A stretch of 7,318 nt of DNA from assembly GCA_020724025.1 (NCBI GenBank), contig DYHU01000104.1, positions 1-7,318 of the forward strand, given 5' to 3'. This DNA is from Syntrophorhabdus sp. Lineage in GTDB: Bacteria > Desulfobacterota > BSN033 > UBA1163. How positions within the stretch are numbered: the stretch's first letter is position 1; each line of letters begins with the position of its first letter. The position numbers and the translations under genes are program-made. The notes under the pieces are model-generated. The model saw nothing but the letters and a program-made list of their open reading frames with translations. It was not told the DNA's origin and searched no databases. Positions 5,030 to 7,318 of this stretch are shown here, in pieces.

Positions 5030-6907
5030 CTATTCCGGCGGTTGAAGGACTCTCTTCAGATCCGCCTCCTCGACCACCTCCTTCTCAAGGAGGAGGCGGG
5101 CCAGCTCTTCCAGTTTATCTTTCCTCGAGACGAGAAGCTCTTTCGCCTTTTGATAGGTTTGATCGATGATCCTTTTAACCTCCTCATCGATCTTTTTAGC
5201 CGTTTCCTCACTATACTCCCTCGACGAGATGAGGGAGGAGGGAAGAAAGAGGGGTTTCTTCTCCTTCTCAAAGGTGACATATCCAAGGGTCTCACTCATT
5301 CCGAACTCCTTGACCATGCTCGTGGCAATGTCCGTCGCTCTCTGGAGGTCGTTATGGGCGCCGGTGGAGATCTCTCCGAAGACGATCTCTTCGGCGACCC
5401 GGCCGCCGAGAAGGACGGCCAAACGGTCGAGGAGCTCTGAGCGGGTCATCAGGTATCGATCCTCCGTGGGCAGTTGAAGCGTATAGCCGAGGGCGGAGAT
5501 CCCTCTCGGAATGATGGAGATGCGGCGGACCGGATCCGCACCCGGCAGGATGGTGGCCACAATCGCATGGCCCGACTCATGGAATGCAACGATCTCTTTC
5601 TCCTTCTTCGACATCAACCTCCTTTTTTTCTCCAGTCCTGCCACAACCCTGTCAATGGCTTCCTCGATATCGGAAATTTCCACAGCTTCCTTATTTTTAC
5701 GGGCAGCCAGCAGGGCCGCTTCGTTGACGATATTGGCCAGGTCTGCGCCCACAAATCCCGGAGTCCTGGAGGCGATCACCTTGAGATCGGTTTCCGGAGA
5801 GAGTTTGATGTTTCGTGTGTGGATCCTGAGGATCTCCTCCCTGCCGACGATATCAGGTCGATCGACCAGGACATGCCGGTCGAACCTGCCGGGCCGGAGC
5901 AGGGCGGGATCGAGAATCTCCGGCCGGTTGGTGGCGGCCATGATGATGACGCCTGCGTTGGGATCGAAGCCGTCCATCTCCGCCAGAAGTTGATTGAGGG
6001 TCTGTTCCTGTTCATCGTGTCTGCCCACGGGGTTCATCCCCCGCGCTTTTCCAAGGGCATCCAGTTCATCGATGAAGATGATACAGGGGGCATGGTTTTG
6101 AGCCTGGGCGAAGAGGTCCCTCACCCTCGCGGCTCCCACACCGACAAACATCTCCACGAAATTGGAGCCGCTGATGGAGAAGAAGGGGACATTGGCCTCC
6201 CCTGCCACTGCTTTGGCGAGCATCGTCTTTCCTGTTCCGGGCACTCCCACCAGGAGCACGCCTTTCGGGATCTTTGCCCCGAGGCGTTGAAACTTGCCCG
6301 GATTTTTGAGAAATTCAACGACCTCTTTTAACTCCTCTTTCGCCTCATCGATGCCGGCCACATCGGCAAAAGTGACCTTCTTATCCTTCTCCGCAAAGAT
6401 TTTCGCCCGGCTCTTTCCGAAAGACATCACGCTCGTCTCCGGTCCGATTCGCGAGAAGAGGAACCTCCAGATGAGGATGAAGAAGATGAGGGGGATGATC
6501 CAGGAGAGGATGTTGGTCACCCATTTGCTATCGATCTTGCCGGTATATTTCACCTTCAGGGATTCCAATTCCTTTACGAGATCGGGGTCCTCCACCCGGA
6601 CGGTCTGAAACCTTCGGGTCCCCTTTTCAGTCGTCCACTCGCCGGAAATCGTTTCGAGGGTGATCGTTAGCTCCTTAATCCTGCCCGCCCTTATGGATTC
6701 CTTAAATTCGCTATAAGAGATCACATCCTCTGTCCCCTTCGTGACGAAATAATTCTGGGCAAGGAGGATGAGGAGAAAGGCGATGACAAAGTACCAGACC
6801 GTAAAGTTAGTTTTTTTAAAGAGGGGTTTCTTTCCCCCTCGATCGGAGGGCTCTTTGAGCTTAAGAAGTTCTCTGATATTGGGTGGAGATTTTTGGTCTT
6901 TCTTCAT
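5030..6907 (-). CDS. ftsH: ATP-dependent zinc metalloprotease FtsH
   Basis: Membrane-anchored AAA+ protease of 625 residues, normal for the family. It works as a hexamer on the cytoplasmic face of the inner membrane, unfolding and degrading damaged or unassembled membrane proteins and some regulators. Visible parts in order: cytoplasmic leader 1-34; first membrane helix about 35-55; small periplasmic domain about 56-125; second membrane helix about 129-150; AAA+ domain about 175-430 with Walker A GVPGTGKT (221-228), pore motif MFVG (253-256), Walker B IIFIDE (276-281), and second region of homology with arginine fingers R338 and R341; then the M41 peptidase with zinc motif HESGH (443-447) and probable third ligand D520 in HND. 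All catalytic residues are present. Two mild variations: the second Walker A residue is Val rather than the usual Pro, and the zinc motif has Ser where Ala is most common. The stretch [15 protein letters not shown] resembles a subtype often found as an extra FtsH copy, so a paralogue may exist elsewhere (inference). Good RBS; first complete gene after purB. Confidence 0.96.
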   Translation of the reverse strand: MKKDQKSPPNIRELLKLKEPSDRGGKKPLFKKTNFTVWYFVIAFLLILLAQNYFVTKGTEDVISYSEFKESIRAGRIKELTITLETISGEWTTEKGTRRFQTVRVEDPDLVKELESLKVKYTGKIDSKWVTNILSWIIPLIFFILIWRFLFSRIGPETSVMSFGKSRAKIFAEKDKKVTFADVAGIDEAKEELKEVVEFLKNPGKFQRLGAKIPKGVLLVGVPGTGKTMLAKAVAGEANVPFFSISGSNFVEMFVGVGAARVRDLFAQAQNHAPCIIFIDELDALGKARGMNPVGRHDEQEQTLNQLLAEMDGFDPNAGVIIMAATNRPEILDPALLRPGRFDRHVLVDRPDIVGREEILRIHTRNIKLSPETDLKVIASRTPGFVGADLANIVNEAALLAARKNKEAVEISDIEEAIDRVVAGLEKKRRLMSKKEKEIVAFHESGHAIVATILPGADPVRRISIIPRGISALGYTLQLPTEDRYLMTRSELLDRLAVLLGGRVAEEIVFGEISTGAHNDLQRATDIATSMVKEFGMSETLGYVTFEKEKKPLFLPSSLISSREYSEETAKKIDEEVKRIIDQTYQKAKELLVSRKDKLEELARLLLEKEVVEEADLKRVLQPPE

Positions 6908-7318
6908 TTAGAATTCTCCGAATACCCTTTGGAAGATGTCATCCACATGCCGGAGATGACCCTGAACATCGAGGAGGCGCTCCAGTTCCTCACGGGTGAG
7001 AAGACGTTTGACCGTTTCATCCTGAGACAGAAGGGTTTTAAAATCGGCTCCCTTCTCCCAGACCTGCATGGCGTTTCGCTGGACAACTCCGTAGGCCTCC
7101 TCCCTGGAAAGGCCTTTTTTGGTAAGAAGCAGTAGGATCGCCTCCGAATGGATGAGTCCCCCCATCTTCTCAAGGTTGGCCTTCATATTCTCCGGATAGA
7201 CGATGAGATTTTCGATGAGGGAGGCGAGACGGTTGAGCATGTAATCCATCAAAATGGTGGCGTCGGGTCCGATCACCCGTTCAACCGAGGAGTGGCTGAT
7301 ATCCCGCTCGTGCCAGAG
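6908..7318 (-). CDS. purB: Adenylosuccinate lyase, C-terminal part (cut by window edge)
   Basis: This is the last 136 residues of adenylosuccinate lyase, a cytoplasmic enzyme of the fumarase/aspartase superfamily. It releases fumarate twice in purine synthesis: from SAICAR to AICAR and from adenylosuccinate to AMP. The frame is open to the window edge. The first visible residues read LWHERDISHSSVER, followed by IGPDATILMDYML, which is characteristic of the family just before its C-terminal domain. The C-terminal domain follows, with VYPENMKANL, GGLIHSEAILL and GLSREEAYGVVQ, all typical of PurB. The superfamily signature loop (SSxMPxKxN) lies upstream, outside the window, so catalytic completeness cannot be judged. 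A possible internal GTG at 7276 is not the real start, because homology continues upstream of it. The TAA stop touches the ftsH ATG with no base between, and the end of purB supplies the ftsH ribosome binding site. Identification is firm. Confidence 0.93.
   Translation of the reverse strand, partial: LWHERDISHSSVERVIGPDATILMDYMLNRLASLIENLIVYPENMKANLEKMGGLIHSEAILLLLTKKGLSREEAYGVVQRNAMQVWEKGADFKTLLSQDETVKRLLTREELERLLDVQGHLRHVDDIFQRVFGEF
6916..6919 (-). promoter_or_regulatory. Ribosome binding site of ftsH inside the end of purB
   Basis: On the minus strand GGAG lies 8 bases before the ftsH ATG and sits in the last codons of purB, just before its TAA stop. The stop and the next start are directly adjacent (TAAATG), so a ribosome ending purB could restart on ftsH. 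This supports the start at 6907. The motif and spacing are seen directly; the coupling is inferred. Confidence 0.65.

Noticed and set aside
5474..6331. Plus-strand open frame of 285 codons opposite ftsH
   Set aside because: It is an antisense shadow of the conserved FtsH ATPase region and resembles no known protein.

Overview
The window is an ordinary chromosomal stretch of a bacterium with a double membrane. All seven genes I support read on the minus strand, so transcription runs from right to left. The organism is probably a Desulfobacterota (deltaproteobacterium)-like or related anaerobic lineage. This rests on the style of the proteins and on the intergenic repeats, including a palindrome whose translation gives the familiar spurious peptide VIPVKTGIQ. 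The assignment is inference and of low certainty.

Right part (7318 down to about 4008) is a tight gene run. It starts with the C-terminal end of adenylosuccinate lyase (purB, cut by the window edge). Then come the membrane AAA+ zinc protease FtsH, a DUF502-family membrane protein, and a small two-helix membrane protein with a charged helical tail. The gaps are 0, 6 and 2 bases, so this is very likely one operon with coupled translation. PurB belongs to purine synthesis; the other three are membrane proteins. FtsH would degrade damaged or unassembled membrane proteins; the roles of the last two are not known.

Middle (3571-4007) is a 437-base non-coding island packed with different repeat types: a dRS3-like palindrome inside a roughly 92-base nested inverted repeat, a heptamer array, a GC-rich hairpin, a 9-bp-stem hairpin, and an 11-bp inverted repeat that brackets the last two. 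It separates the ftsH operon from the left gene group.

Left part (3570 down to 221) carries an MscS-type mechanosensitive channel, glycogen synthase GlgA, and a secreted tandem-rhodanese sulfurtransferase, separated by 46 and 64 bases. Both short gaps consist largely of 7-base-period tandem repeats that reach into the stop codons of mscS and glgA. The three functions (osmotic protection, glycogen storage, sulfur transfer) have no obvious common pathway. The last 220 bases are AT-rich and hold no gene I can support.

I see no CRISPR array, RNA gene, transposase, phage gene, toxin-antitoxin pair or defence system. The points most worth a second look are the repeat island, the heptamer arrays at gene ends, the uncertain start of the sulfurtransferase, and the ftsH-DUF502-small protein cluster. 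I found no clear new biological system.
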